Positions 56,510 to 64,000 of a stretch of DNA of 64,000 bases are shown piece after piece; position 1 is the first letter of the stretch; every line of letters starts with the position of its first letter. The position numbers and the translations under genes were made by a program. The stretch is from Microcella flavibacter (GTDB lineage Bacteria; Actinomycetota; Actinomycetes; Actinomycetales; Microbacteriaceae): contig NZ_CP051299.1 in the NCBI RefSeq assembly GCF_012530535.1, positions 1,054,001 to 1,118,000 of the forward strand, read 5' to 3'. The notes beneath the pieces are model-generated. The model saw nothing but the letters and a program-made list of their open reading frames with translations, was not told the DNA's origin and did not search any database.

Positions 56510-57964
56510 ATGAGCCCTGCTGCCGCGCGCGCCGACCGCATCCTGTCCAACGTCATCGACGGCGAGCGGGTCGCCAGCCGCTCCGCCGAGTCCCTCGCGC
56601 TCGTCGATCCCGCGACGGAGGAGGTCTACGCGCAGGCGCCCGTCAGCACGCCCGAGGAGGTCGACGCCGCCTACCGCGCGGCGGAGCGCGCCTTCGTCGG
56701 CTGGGGCCGCACGACCCCCGCGCAGCGGCAGCTCGCGCTGTTCCGCCTCGCCGACGCGGTCGAGGCGCGCGCCGAGGAGTTCGCCGACCTCGAGTCGCAG
56801 GACACCGGAAAGCCCCGCGCCACCCTCGTCGCCGACGAGATCGACCAGTCCGTCGACCAGCTGCGCTTCTTCGCCGGCGCCGCGCGCGACCTCGACGGCC
56901 GCTCGGCGGGGGAGTACCTCGCCGGGCACACCTCGTACGTGCGCCGCGAGCCCATCGGGGTCATCGGGCAGGTGACGCCGTGGAACTACCCGCTCAACAT
57001 GGCGGTGTGGAAGATCGCTCCGGCCATCGCCGCGGGCAACACCGTGGTGCTGAAGCCCTCCGACACGACCCCGCAGTCGACGCTGCTGCTGGCCGAGATC
57101 GCCGCGGAGCACCTGCCGGCCGGGGTGCTCAACGTCGTGCTGGGCGACCGCGGCACGGGGGCGGCGCTCGTGGAGCATCCCACCCCCCAGATGGTCGCGA
57201 TCACCGGCTCGGTGCGCGCGGGGATGGAGGTCGCCCGCTCCGCCGCGCAGGGGCTCAAGCGCGTGCACCTCGAGCTCGGCGGCAAGGCGCCCGCGCTCGT
57301 CTTCGCCGACGCCGACCCGGCCGCGGTCGCCGAGGGCCTCGTGCTCGCCGCCTACGTCAACGGCGGTCAGGACTGCACGGCCGCCACCCGGGTGCTCGTG
57401 CACGAGTCGATCCACGACGCGGTGGTCGCGGCGCTCGCCGCCCGCATCGCCGGGCACGCCCGCACCGGCGCGCCGCACGAGGAGGGCATCCTGTACGGCG
57501 CGCTCAACAACGCCGACCAGCTCGCGCGCGTGCAGGGCATGGTCGAGCGGCTGCCCGCGCACGCCGAGATCGTCGCCGGCGGACGGCGCCAGGGGGAGCG
57601 CGGCTACTTCCACGAGGCGACGCTCGTCACGGGCATGCGCCAGGACGACGAGGCCGTGCAGGAGGAGGTGTTCGGGCCGCTGCTGACCGTGCAGAGCTTC
57701 CGCGACGAGGCCGAGGCGCTCGCGCTCGCGAACGGGGTGCGGTACGCGCTCGCGGCGAGCGTGTGGACGGCCGACCACGCCCGCGCGATGCGCCTGAGCC
57801 GCGACCTCGACTTCGGCTGCGTGTGGATCAACACGCACATCCCCTTCGTCTCGGACATGCCGCACGGCGGCTTCAAGCACTCCGGCTACGGCAAGGACCT
57901 CTCGCACTACGGGTTCGAGGACTACACGCGCCTCAAGCACGTCATGAGCTTCCTGGGGGAGTGA
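56510..57964 (+). CDS. patD: Aldehyde dehydrogenase, gamma-aminobutyraldehyde dehydrogenase-like
   Basis: 484 residues. Catalytic Cys in GGQDCTAATR, general base Glu in LELGGKAPAL, NAD loop ITGSVRAGM. The blocks FFAGAARDL, GEYLAGHTS, INTHIPFVSDMPHGG and SGYGKDLSHYGFEDYT match E. coli PatD (YdcW) closely. Oxidises 4-aminobutyraldehyde to GABA. Divergent from the regulator-aminotransferase-oxidase operon. Leaderless ATG chosen by the TACTGT box; an earlier ATG at 56414 lies in the promoter. Confidence 0.9.
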   Translation: MSPAAARADRILSNVIDGERVASRSAESLALVDPATEEVYAQAPVSTPEEVDAAYRAAERAFVGWGRTTPAQRQLALFRLADAVEARAEEFADLESQDTGKPRATLVADEIDQSVDQLRFFAGAARDLDGRSAGEYLAGHTSYVRREPIGVIGQVTPWNYPLNMAVWKIAPAIAAGNTVVLKPSDTTPQSTLLLAEIAAEHLPAGVLNVVLGDRGTGAALVEHPTPQMVAITGSVRAGMEVARSAAQGLKRVHLELGGKAPALVFADADPAAVAEGLVLAAYVNGGQDCTAATRVLVHESIHDAVVAALAARIAGHARTGAPHEEGILYGALNNADQLARVQGMVERLPAHAEIVAGGRRQGERGYFHEATLVTGMRQDDEAVQEEVFGPLLTVQSFRDEAEALALANGVRYALAASVWTADHARAMRLSRDLDFGCVWINTHIPFVSDMPHGGFKHSGYGKDLSHYGFEDYTRLKHVMSFLGE

Positions 57965-57975
57965 GCGGCGCGCGG

Positions 57976-57981
57976 TAGCGT
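57976..57981 (+). promoter_or_regulatory. -10 box TAGCGT for the FHA gene (leaderless type)
   Basis: TAGCGT and 7 bases to the ATG at 57989, identical to the SDR promoter at 1469. Confidence 0.5.
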
Positions 57982-57988
57982 TCAGGGC

Positions 57989-58597
57989 ATGGCGCACGAG
58001 GGCGAGCACGACGACACGGTCATCCGCCCCCGACGCCCGCTCGCGCCGACGGACGCGCGACCGGTGGAGGACCGCGCCGACCCCGGCGCCGACGAGGCCA
58101 CCGTCATCCGGCTGATCGAGCCGGATATCCCGCCCACGGTGCCGCTCGGCGTGCCCGAGGGCGCCCCGCTCTACGCGGCGGTGCTGCCCCCGCGGCCGCC
58201 GGACGAGCCCGGCGACGCGGCCCCGCCCGCCGCGCCCGCGCCGCTCGCGACCCTGCGCATCCCGGGCGTCGACCGCGACGTGCCGCTGGACCGCCCCGTC
58301 GTCATCGGGCGGCGCCCCGCGGCGGTGCGGATGCCCGAGACGCCCGCCCCGCTGCGCATCGTCGTGCCGGCCGACCGCCGGGGCGTCTCCGCGCGGCACG
58401 CGCGCATCGAGCAGCTCGGCAGCGCCCTCGTGGTGACCGATCTCGGTTCGTCCAACGGCATCGTCGTACACTTGCCCCGTGGGTCGGTCCGCCGGCTCCG
58501 CCCCGGAGAGTCCTGCGCGGTGCTCCCCGGCTCGGTCGTCTCGCTCGGAGACGGGATCGACATCGCCGTCCAGGCGATCGATCCCCGAGCGACCTGA
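57989..58597 (+). CDS. FHA-domain protein
   Basis: 202 residues. The first ~105 are acidic and Pro-rich and contain two Asp/Glu-x-Thr-Val-Ile-Arg motifs (DTVIRP, ATVIRL), good kinase-target candidates. The C-terminal half is an FHA fold with VVIGRRP, the Ser-Ala-Arg-His signature (VSARHARIE) and TDLGSSNGIVV. Binds phospho-threonine peptides. Followed by PP2C phosphatase and a Ser/Thr kinase, so it is probably a reader or substrate in the same pathway. Confidence 0.88.
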   Translation: MAHEGEHDDTVIRPRRPLAPTDARPVEDRADPGADEATVIRLIEPDIPPTVPLGVPEGAPLYAAVLPPRPPDEPGDAAPPAAPAPLATLRIPGVDRDVPLDRPVVIGRRPAAVRMPETPAPLRIVVPADRRGVSARHARIEQLGSALVVTDLGSSNGIVVHLPRGSVRRLRPGESCAVLPGSVVSLGDGIDIAVQAIDPRAT

Positions 58598-58668
58598 CCC
58601 TCGCCGCCTCGCCACCGCCCCGCCGCTCGACGCCCGCCCGCCCCTCGAATCCCCCTACGGAGACGCCC

Positions 58669-59460
58669 GTGACCGCGCTCGGCCGCAGCACTGTGCGACA
58701 CATCCTCGCCCTCCCCGATCGCGCCGACGTCGTCGAGCTCTCGTGGCACGGCGTCACCCACGTCGGCTACCGGCGCGCCGCGAACGAGGACAGCTACCTC
58801 GCCGACGTGCCGCTCTTCGCGGTGGCCGACGGCATGGGCGGGCACGCGCACGGCGACCGGGCGAGCGACTCGGTCGTCCGGCGGCTGCAGGCCGCCGTCG
58901 ACGGCGACTTCGTCGATCCGGATCGCATCATCGAGGCGCTGCAGCGCGCGACGATCGACATCGGCGAGCTCGACGAGGAGGAGCGGGGCATCGGCACGAC
59001 CGTGACGGGCGCCGCGCTCACCCTGCACGAGGGCCGCCCGGTCGTGACCGTCTTCAACGTCGGCGACTCGCGCGTGTACCTCTTCACCGGCAACGAGCTG
59101 CGGCAGGTCACGACCGACCATTCGATGGTGCAGGAGATGGTCGACGCCGGCCAGATCACGGCGGAGGAGGCCGAGAGCCACCCCGACGCCAACGTCATCA
59201 CGCGCGCCGTGGGCTTCTCCGTCGACCCCGAGATCGACTTCGTGCGCATCCCGCTCGAGGCGGGCATGCGCCTGCTGCTCTGCTCCGACGGCCTCACGAA
59301 GGAGGTGCCCTCCGAGCGCCTCCGCCTGCACCTCGCGGCGCGCCTCAGCGCTCGCGAGACCGCCAACGCGCTCGTCGACGCCGCGCTCGCCCAGGGCGGC
59401 CGGGACAACATCACCGTCGTCGTCGTCGACGTGGTGCGCGCCCCCTCCTCCGAGGACTGA
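58669..59460 (+). CDS. PP2C-family Ser/Thr protein phosphatase
   Basis: 263 residues with the PPM motifs: GYRRAANEDSY, VADGMGGHAHGD, FNVGDSRVYL, LLCSDGLTKEV and GGRDNITVVVV, so both metal-binding Asp sets are intact. Soluble, no transmembrane helix. Removes phosphates placed by the downstream kinase. GTG start with GGAGA upstream; the 71-base gap before it is C-rich. Confidence 0.93.
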   Translation: MTALGRSTVRHILALPDRADVVELSWHGVTHVGYRRAANEDSYLADVPLFAVADGMGGHAHGDRASDSVVRRLQAAVDGDFVDPDRIIEALQRATIDIGELDEEERGIGTTVTGAALTLHEGRPVVTVFNVGDSRVYLFTGNELRQVTTDHSMVQEMVDAGQITAEEAESHPDANVITRAVGFSVDPEIDFVRIPLEAGMRLLLCSDGLTKEVPSERLRLHLAARLSARETANALVDAALAQGGRDNITVVVVDVVRAPSSED

Positions 59461-59493
59461 GCGCGGCGGCCCTCCGCCGCATGCCGCACTCCC

Positions 59494-59499
59494 TACACT
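59494..59499 (+). promoter_or_regulatory. -10 box TACACT for the Ser/Thr kinase gene
   Basis: Perfect TANNNT hexamer; leader of about 25 bases with a G-rich ribosome site before the GTG. No good -35. Confidence 0.4.
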
Positions 59500-59530
59500 G
59501 AGGAGCAGACAGCGGCAGAAGGGGGGAACC

Positions 59531-60919
59531 GTGGCGCGTCGTCGACCCTCGGACCCGCCGATCCTGGCCGGGTTCAGCCACATCCGGATGCTCGGATCGG
59601 GCGGCTTCGCCGACGTCTTCCTCTACGAGCAGAACATGCCGCGGCGCCAGGTGGCCGTGAAGGTCATGCTCGCCGACGTCGTCACCGAGTCGGTTCGGCA
59701 GATGTTCCAGGCCGAGGCGAACCTCATGGCGCAGCTGTCGGCCCATCCGAGCATCCTCACCGTCTACCAGGCCAGCATCTCGGCCGACGGCCGGCCCTAC
59801 CTCGTCATGGAGCTCTGCTCCGCCCAGCTCGCCGAGCGCTTCCGCCGCGAGCGCATGCCGGTCGCCGAGGTGCTGCGCATCGGCGTGCAGATCGGCAGCG
59901 CGGTCGAGACGGCGCACCGCCAGGGCGTGCTGCACCGCGACATCAAGCCCTCGAACATCCTCACCACCGTCTACGGCCACCCCGTGCTCAGCGACTTCGG
60001 CATCGCGGCCAGCCTCAGCGCCGCCAGCGCCCACGACACCGTCGGGATGTCCATCCCCTGGTCCGCGCCCGAGGTGCTGCTCGACACGACGCCCGGGGCC
60101 GTGACGAGCGAGGTGTGGTCGCTCGCCGCGACCGTGCACTCCCTCCTCGCCGGGCGCTCGCCCTTCGAGGTCGTCGACGGCACCAACACCTCCGACGAGC
60201 TGATCAGCCGCATCACCCGGGGGCGCCTGCCGGCGATTGGGCGGGACGACGTTCCCGACTCGCTCGAGCAGGTGCTGCGGCGCGGGATGTCCCGCGATCC
60301 GGCCCGGCGGCAGCAGAGCGCGATCGAGTTCGTGCGCGAGCTGCAGGCCGTCGAGGCCGAGCTCGGCTTCACGCCGACGCCCGCCGACATGGCGGTGCAG
60401 GACTGGGCGCTCGTCACGGCCGACGACCCGGCCGATCGCACGATCGTGCGCTCGGTGGCGGGGGAGTCGGCTGCTCCGCGTCCGGACCGGCGTCGGCGGC
60501 GCGCGGCCCCGGCCGCCGCGCCGACCGCGGCCACCGGCACCGGCGGGCGGCGGCCGCGGCCGCGCGGGCGGCTCGCGGCGGGCATCCTCGTCGGATCGCT
60601 GCTCGCCGTCGTCGGGCTCGGTGCGCTCGGCGCGGTGCTCGCCATCCAGGGCTCCGACGACGATCTGCCGCGCGTGACGGACGTGACCGCGACCGTCGAG
60701 GGGGCGACGGTGGCGTTCCGCTGGCCCGACCCGGGCATCCGCGACACCGACGCCTACCAGGTGCGGGTCGTCGGCGGGGAGGCCACCGTGCAGCGCGCCG
60801 CGGAGTTCCGCATCGCCGCGCCGGAGGGCTCGCGGGTCTGCTTGACCGTGAGCGTCGCGCGCGAGGGCCGGGTCGGCCCCTCGAGCGCCGAGCAGTGCGC
60901 CGAGCCGGCGGGGGGCTGA
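59531..60919 (+). CDS. Transmembrane Ser/Thr protein kinase with fibronectin-III-like outer domain
   Basis: 462 residues. Kinase domain 1-275: LGSGGFADVFLYE, VAVKVM (Lys about 44), HRDIKPSNIL and SDFGIAAS, then SIPWSAPEV in place of the usual APE region. A basic linker leads to one transmembrane helix (about 347-371) and an outer domain of about 85 residues that looks like a single FN3 fold (TATVEGATVAFRWPDPG). PASTA repeats are absent. Overlaps nothing; the next gene starts 1 base after its stop. Confidence 0.92.
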   Translation: MARRRPSDPPILAGFSHIRMLGSGGFADVFLYEQNMPRRQVAVKVMLADVVTESVRQMFQAEANLMAQLSAHPSILTVYQASISADGRPYLVMELCSAQLAERFRRERMPVAEVLRIGVQIGSAVETAHRQGVLHRDIKPSNILTTVYGHPVLSDFGIAASLSAASAHDTVGMSIPWSAPEVLLDTTPGAVTSEVWSLAATVHSLLAGRSPFEVVDGTNTSDELISRITRGRLPAIGRDDVPDSLEQVLRRGMSRDPARRQQSAIEFVRELQAVEAELGFTPTPADMAVQDWALVTADDPADRTIVRSVAGESAAPRPDRRRRRAAPAAAPTAATGTGGRRPRPRGRLAAGILVGSLLAVVGLGALGAVLAIQGSDDDLPRVTDVTATVEGATVAFRWPDPGIRDTDAYQVRVVGGEATVQRAAEFRIAAPEGSRVCLTVSVAREGRVGPSSAEQCAEPAGG

Positions 60920-60920
60920 C

Positions 60921-63900
60921 ATGGGCGCCCGGCAGTGGTTCGCGCGGCACCGCTCCGCCGCGCTGAGCGGCATCGGCGGCGGCACCGCGCTCGCCGTGCT
61001 GACGACCCTCGCCATCGTGGCCCCGGGCTTCCAGGCCGAACGGCTCGACCTCAACGACGGCTCGGTGTGGGTCGCGAACGGCGAGCAGCAGGCGGTCGGC
61101 CGCGCCAACCTGCAGCTCGGGTCGCTCGACACCGTGGTGGCGGGCGAGGGCTCGGCGCTCGCGGTCGTGCAGGACGAGACCGACGTCGTCGTGGTCGACG
61201 CGGCGAACGCGACCGCCGACATCGTCGACGCGGCCCTCGCCGAGGTCTCCGACACCGTCCCGCTGCCGCCCGACGCGCCGAGCCTCTTGATGCTCGACGA
61301 GACGACGGTGGTGCACAGCGGGGGCACGGGCGAGACGTGGCTCGTCCCGCGCGCGCTGCTCACCGACTTCGACTCGTCCTCGGCCGCGCCCTTCGTCTTC
61401 GGCGACGGCTCCGCCGTGGTGGTGGATGCCCGCCTCGGCCTCATCGCCGCCGCCCCCGGCACGGCCGAGGTGCTGCGCATCCGCCTCGATGCCCCCGACC
61501 GCGTCGCCGAGCGCTGGCCGCTGCCCGTGGAGCCCGACGAGCCCGTCGCCGTGACCACCGCCGACGGCCGCTGGGCCGCGCTCTCGCTGCGCACGGCGGT
61601 GCTGCACACCGCGGTCGGCGCCGTCGACCTCTCCGGGTTCATCGACTCGCCCGCGGAGGCGGTGCTGTCGGCCCCCGGCGGCGACGAGCTGTTCGTCGCG
61701 CATCCCGCCGGTCTGCTCGCCGTCGACGCGGAGGGCGCCGTGCGCATCATCGCGGACGACCGCGACGGCCGGCCGGCCGCGCCCGCGCTCGTCGACGGCT
61801 GCGTGCTCGCGGCCTGGAGCGACGGCGCCGCCTGGCGGCAGTGCGGCGGCCGGGAGCCGATCCTGCTCGAGCTGGAGGGCATGGACCCGGCGGCGGAGCT
61901 CGCCGTCGCGGTGCGCGGCTCCCGCGCCGTGCTCAACGACACCCGCACCGGCGCCTCCTGGGCCGTGCAGTCAGACGGGGCGCTCATCGACAACTGGGAC
62001 GAGCTCATCGTCGAGGAGGAGGACGAGCAGCAGGCGCAGCTCGACGAGCTCGACACCCCGCCCGAGCTCGAGGTCGCCCCGCAGCCGCCCGTCGCCGTCG
62101 ACGACGAGTTCGGCGCCCGGCCCGGCCGCGTCTCGCCGCTGCCGGTTCTGCTCAACGACAGCGACCCGAACGGCGACGTGCTCGTCATCAGCGCCGTGGA
62201 GCCGGTCGATCCGGCGTTCGGCCGCGTGGACGTCGTCGGCGGCGGCCAGCAGCTGCAGATCGCGCTCGCGGCCTCGGCGAGCGGCTCGACCGCCTTCGCC
62301 TACACGATCACCGACGGGCGCGGCGGCAGCGACAGCGCCGTCGTCACCCTCACCGTGCGGGCGGCGGGCGAGAACGGGCCCCCGGTGCAGCTGCGCACCT
62401 CGAAGACCCTCGTCGCCGAGGGCGGCACGGCCACGGCCGCGGTGCTCGCCGAGTGGGTGGACCCCGACGGCGATCCGCTCTACCTCGCCGACGCCGCGAT
62501 CGCCGAGCCCGACGTCGTCACCTTCCGGCCGGACGGCCGGGTCACCGTGCGCGAGGCGGGCGGTGCCGGCGAGCTGCGGCCCGTCTCGCTGACGGTCTCC
62601 GACGGGGTGCTGAGCGGCGCGGGCACCCTCGCCGTGACCGTGCAGCCCGTGGGCCAGACCCCCATCATCGCCGAGCCCTTCGCGGTCTCCGCCTACGCGG
62701 GCGAGGAGGTGCGCATCGATCCGCTCGTGCACGTCCGGGGCGGATCCGGTCCGATCCGGCTCAGCGCGGTGCCCGCCAAGCAGGGATCGACGATCACCCC
62801 GAGCCTCGACCGCGGGGTGTTCCGCTTCGTGAGCGACGAGGTGCGCACCCACTACCTCGAGTACGTCGTCACCGACAACGAGGTGACGGCGACCGGCGTG
62901 GTCCGCGTCGACGTGCTGCCGCCGCCCGAAGCGGGAGCGGGGCCGATCACGGTGCCCAAGACCGCCTTCGTGCGCACGCTCTCGAGCGCGATCGTCCCCG
63001 TCGCGACGGCCGACGTCGACCCGGCGGGCGGCGTGCTCGTCGTCACGGGCATCTCGTCCGTCCCGCCGGCGAGCGGCATCCGGGCCGAGATCCTCGACCA
63101 GCGCGACGTGCGTATCTCGCTGACCCGGCCGCTCGACGGGCCCACCGACGTGCGGTACCGCATCAGCAACGGCACGGCGGAGGCGGAGGGCACGATCACC
63201 GTCATCGAGATCCCGCCGCTCGATCGCCTGCAACCGCCCATCGCCCGCGACGACGCGATCACCGTCCGCGTCGGCGACGCCGTGAGCATCCCCGTGCTCG
63301 ACAACGACGAGCACCCCGACGACGAGCCGCTCACGCTCTCGCCCGTGCTGCCGCAGGGCCTCGACGGCGACTCCGGACTGCTGTTCGTCGCCGGCGACCG
63401 GCTGCGCTACCTCGCGCCGGATCAGCCGGGCGAGTACACGGCGGTGTACGAGATCACCGGGCCGCTCGGGCTCGAGCGGGCGCAGGCGACCGTGCGGATC
63501 AGCGTGCGCGAGGTGTCGCTCGAGACCAACGCCGCCCCGGTGCCGCGCACCGTCACCGCGCGGGTGATCGCGGGCGAGACCGTGCGCATCCGCATCCCCG
63601 TCGAGGGCATGGACCCGGACGGCGACTCCGTGCAGATCGTCGGGCAGCAGACCGCGCCCTCCCGCGGCACCGTCACCGAGGTGACGGCCGACACGATCGT
63701 CTACACGGCGGGGGAGTACTCGGCCGGCACCGACGAGTTCCGCTACACGGTCGTCGACGCCCTCGGGGCGCGCGCCTCGGGCCTCGTGCGCGTCGGTATC
63801 AGCCCGCGGCTCGACGGGGCGCGCAACCCCATCGCCAACGACGACCTCGTGGTCGTGCGGCCCGGCGTGAGCGTGCTCGTGCCCGTGCTCGAGAACGACA

Positions 63901-64000
63901 CCGACCCTGACGGCTCGGCGCTGCGGGTGAGCGCCGTGGAGTCCTCCGATCCGACCGCCGTCGCCTCGGTGGTCGACGACCAGTTCGTGCGGGTCGTGCC
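60921..64000 (+). CDS. Giant secreted multi-domain protein with repeated cadherin/Ig-like modules, truncated by window end
   Basis: At least 1026 residues, reading frame open to the end. N-terminal signal anchor (SAALSGIGGGTALAVLTTLAIV), about 300 residues that look like a beta-propeller (repeated DG/WL blades), a charged helix (EEEDEQQAQLDELD), then modules of about 90-100 residues each marked by calcium-loop-like motifs: LLNDSDPNGD, EWVDPDGDPL, DNDEHPDDEP, GMDPDGDSV, LENDTDPDGS. Such proteins are encoded next to MoxR/DUF58/transglutaminase genes and may be a surface adhesin or wall scaffold. Operon with the kinase (1-base gap). Confidence 0.85.
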   Translation, partial: MGARQWFARHRSAALSGIGGGTALAVLTTLAIVAPGFQAERLDLNDGSVWVANGEQQAVGRANLQLGSLDTVVAGEGSALAVVQDETDVVVVDAANATADIVDAALAEVSDTVPLPPDAPSLLMLDETTVVHSGGTGETWLVPRALLTDFDSSSAAPFVFGDGSAVVVDARLGLIAAAPGTAEVLRIRLDAPDRVAERWPLPVEPDEPVAVTTADGRWAALSLRTAVLHTAVGAVDLSGFIDSPAEAVLSAPGGDELFVAHPAGLLAVDAEGAVRIIADDRDGRPAAPALVDGCVLAAWSDGAAWRQCGGREPILLELEGMDPAAELAVAVRGSRAVLNDTRTGASWAVQSDGALIDNWDELIVEEEDEQQAQLDELDTPPELEVAPQPPVAVDDEFGARPGRVSPLPVLLNDSDPNGDVLVISAVEPVDPAFGRVDVVGGGQQLQIALAASASGSTAFAYTITDGRGGSDSAVVTLTVRAAGENGPPVQLRTSKTLVAEGGTATAAVLAEWVDPDGDPLYLADAAIAEPDVVTFRPDGRVTVREAGGAGELRPVSLTVSDGVLSGAGTLAVTVQPVGQTPIIAEPFAVSAYAGEEVRIDPLVHVRGGSGPIRLSAVPAKQGSTITPSLDRGVFRFVSDEVRTHYLEYVVTDNEVTATGVVRVDVLPPPEAGAGPITVPKTAFVRTLSSAIVPVATADVDPAGGVLVVTGISSVPPASGIRAEILDQRDVRISLTRPLDGPTDVRYRISNGTAEAEGTITVIEIPPLDRLQPPIARDDAITVRVGDAVSIPVLDNDEHPDDEPLTLSPVLPQGLDGDSGLLFVAGDRLRYLAPDQPGEYTAVYEITGPLGLERAQATVRISVREVSLETNAAPVPRTVTARVIAGETVRIRIPVEGMDPDGDSVQIVGQQTAPSRGTVTEVTADTIVYTAGEYSAGTDEFRYTVVDALGARASGLVRVGISPRLDGARNPIANDDLVVVRPGVSVLVPVLENDTDPDGSALRVSAVESSDPTAVASVVDDQFVRVV

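Noticed and set aside
57989-60919. FHA-PP2C-kinase cluster as part of a type VI or type VII secretion locus
   Set aside because: No EccC/EssC, WXG100, TssB/C or Hcp genes are present; the neighbour is an Ig-like surface protein.
60935-63910. Open frame of 991 codons on the plus strand
   Set aside because: Arg-rich nonsense shadow of the Ig-like giant protein, whose true frame starts at 60921 and remains open to the window end.

Overview
The window is a stretch of ordinary chromosome from a very GC-rich (about 70 percent or more by eye) actinobacterium. The gene order argS - lysA - hom - thrC - thrB - rho - prfA - prmC - tsaC - wecA - atpI-like - atpBEFHAGDC is the classical actinobacterial arrangement. 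GTP-type PEP carboxykinase next to a RamB-type regulator, GTG/TTG starts, and many genes whose start codon lies 6-8 bases after a TANNNT -10 box point to the Micrococcales, probably Microbacteriaceae (inference; no 16S is present). I see no phage, insertion sequence, CRISPR array or plasmid function. No gene-free stretch exceeds 300 bases; the longest is 6782-7016.

Region 1 (1-13988) is a mosaic of small housekeeping and accessory genes on both strands. It holds the N-terminus of MetY, a membrane acyltransferase, a short-chain dehydrogenase, a 14-TM exporter, uracil-DNA glycosylase, a Pat-like GNAT acetyltransferase, a TetR/SMR drug-efflux pair with a large palindrome in front, a lipoprotein, an amidase, a second SDR with a zincin-like partner, an enoyl-CoA hydratase/flavoprotein pair, and an arginase-family protein with a membrane acetyltransferase-like protein.

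Region 2 (14035-25458) holds envelope and central-metabolism genes: PspA and a TPM-domain protein, a sigma-70-family factor with a membrane partner, pckG divergent from a RamB-like regulator, a RimK-type ligase with an extra RCK_C-like domain divergent from a RimB-type protease, tRNA-Arg(CCG), a transglutaminase and a lipoprotein.

Region 3 (25521-48877) is the conserved core. It covers arginyl-tRNA synthetase, lysine/threonine biosynthesis, Rho, RF1 and its methylase, tRNA t6A synthesis, the first enzyme of lipid-linked glycan synthesis, and the complete F1Fo ATP synthase, followed by a P-loop kinase and YaaA. The atpB start appears to be CTG.

Region 4 (48929-57964) has alkylation repair (ogt-tag), an aldo/keto reductase, a HEMLH membrane protein, TspO, and a putrescine/4-aminobutyraldehyde catabolic cassette: an Lrp-type regulator, an aminotransferase and an FAD oxidase, divergent from an aldehyde dehydrogenase.

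Region 5 (57989-64000) is a phospho-signalling set (FHA protein, PP2C phosphatase, Ser/Thr kinase) leading into a giant secreted protein with repeated cadherin/Ig-like modules that runs off the window end.

The most unusual signals are the RimK-RCK_C fusion facing RimB; three genes whose only sensible start is CTG; wholesale leaderless promoter architecture; long perfect palindromes at smr/tetR, pckG/regulator and atpA/atpG; and an apparent excess of the hexamer GGATGC/GCATCC.
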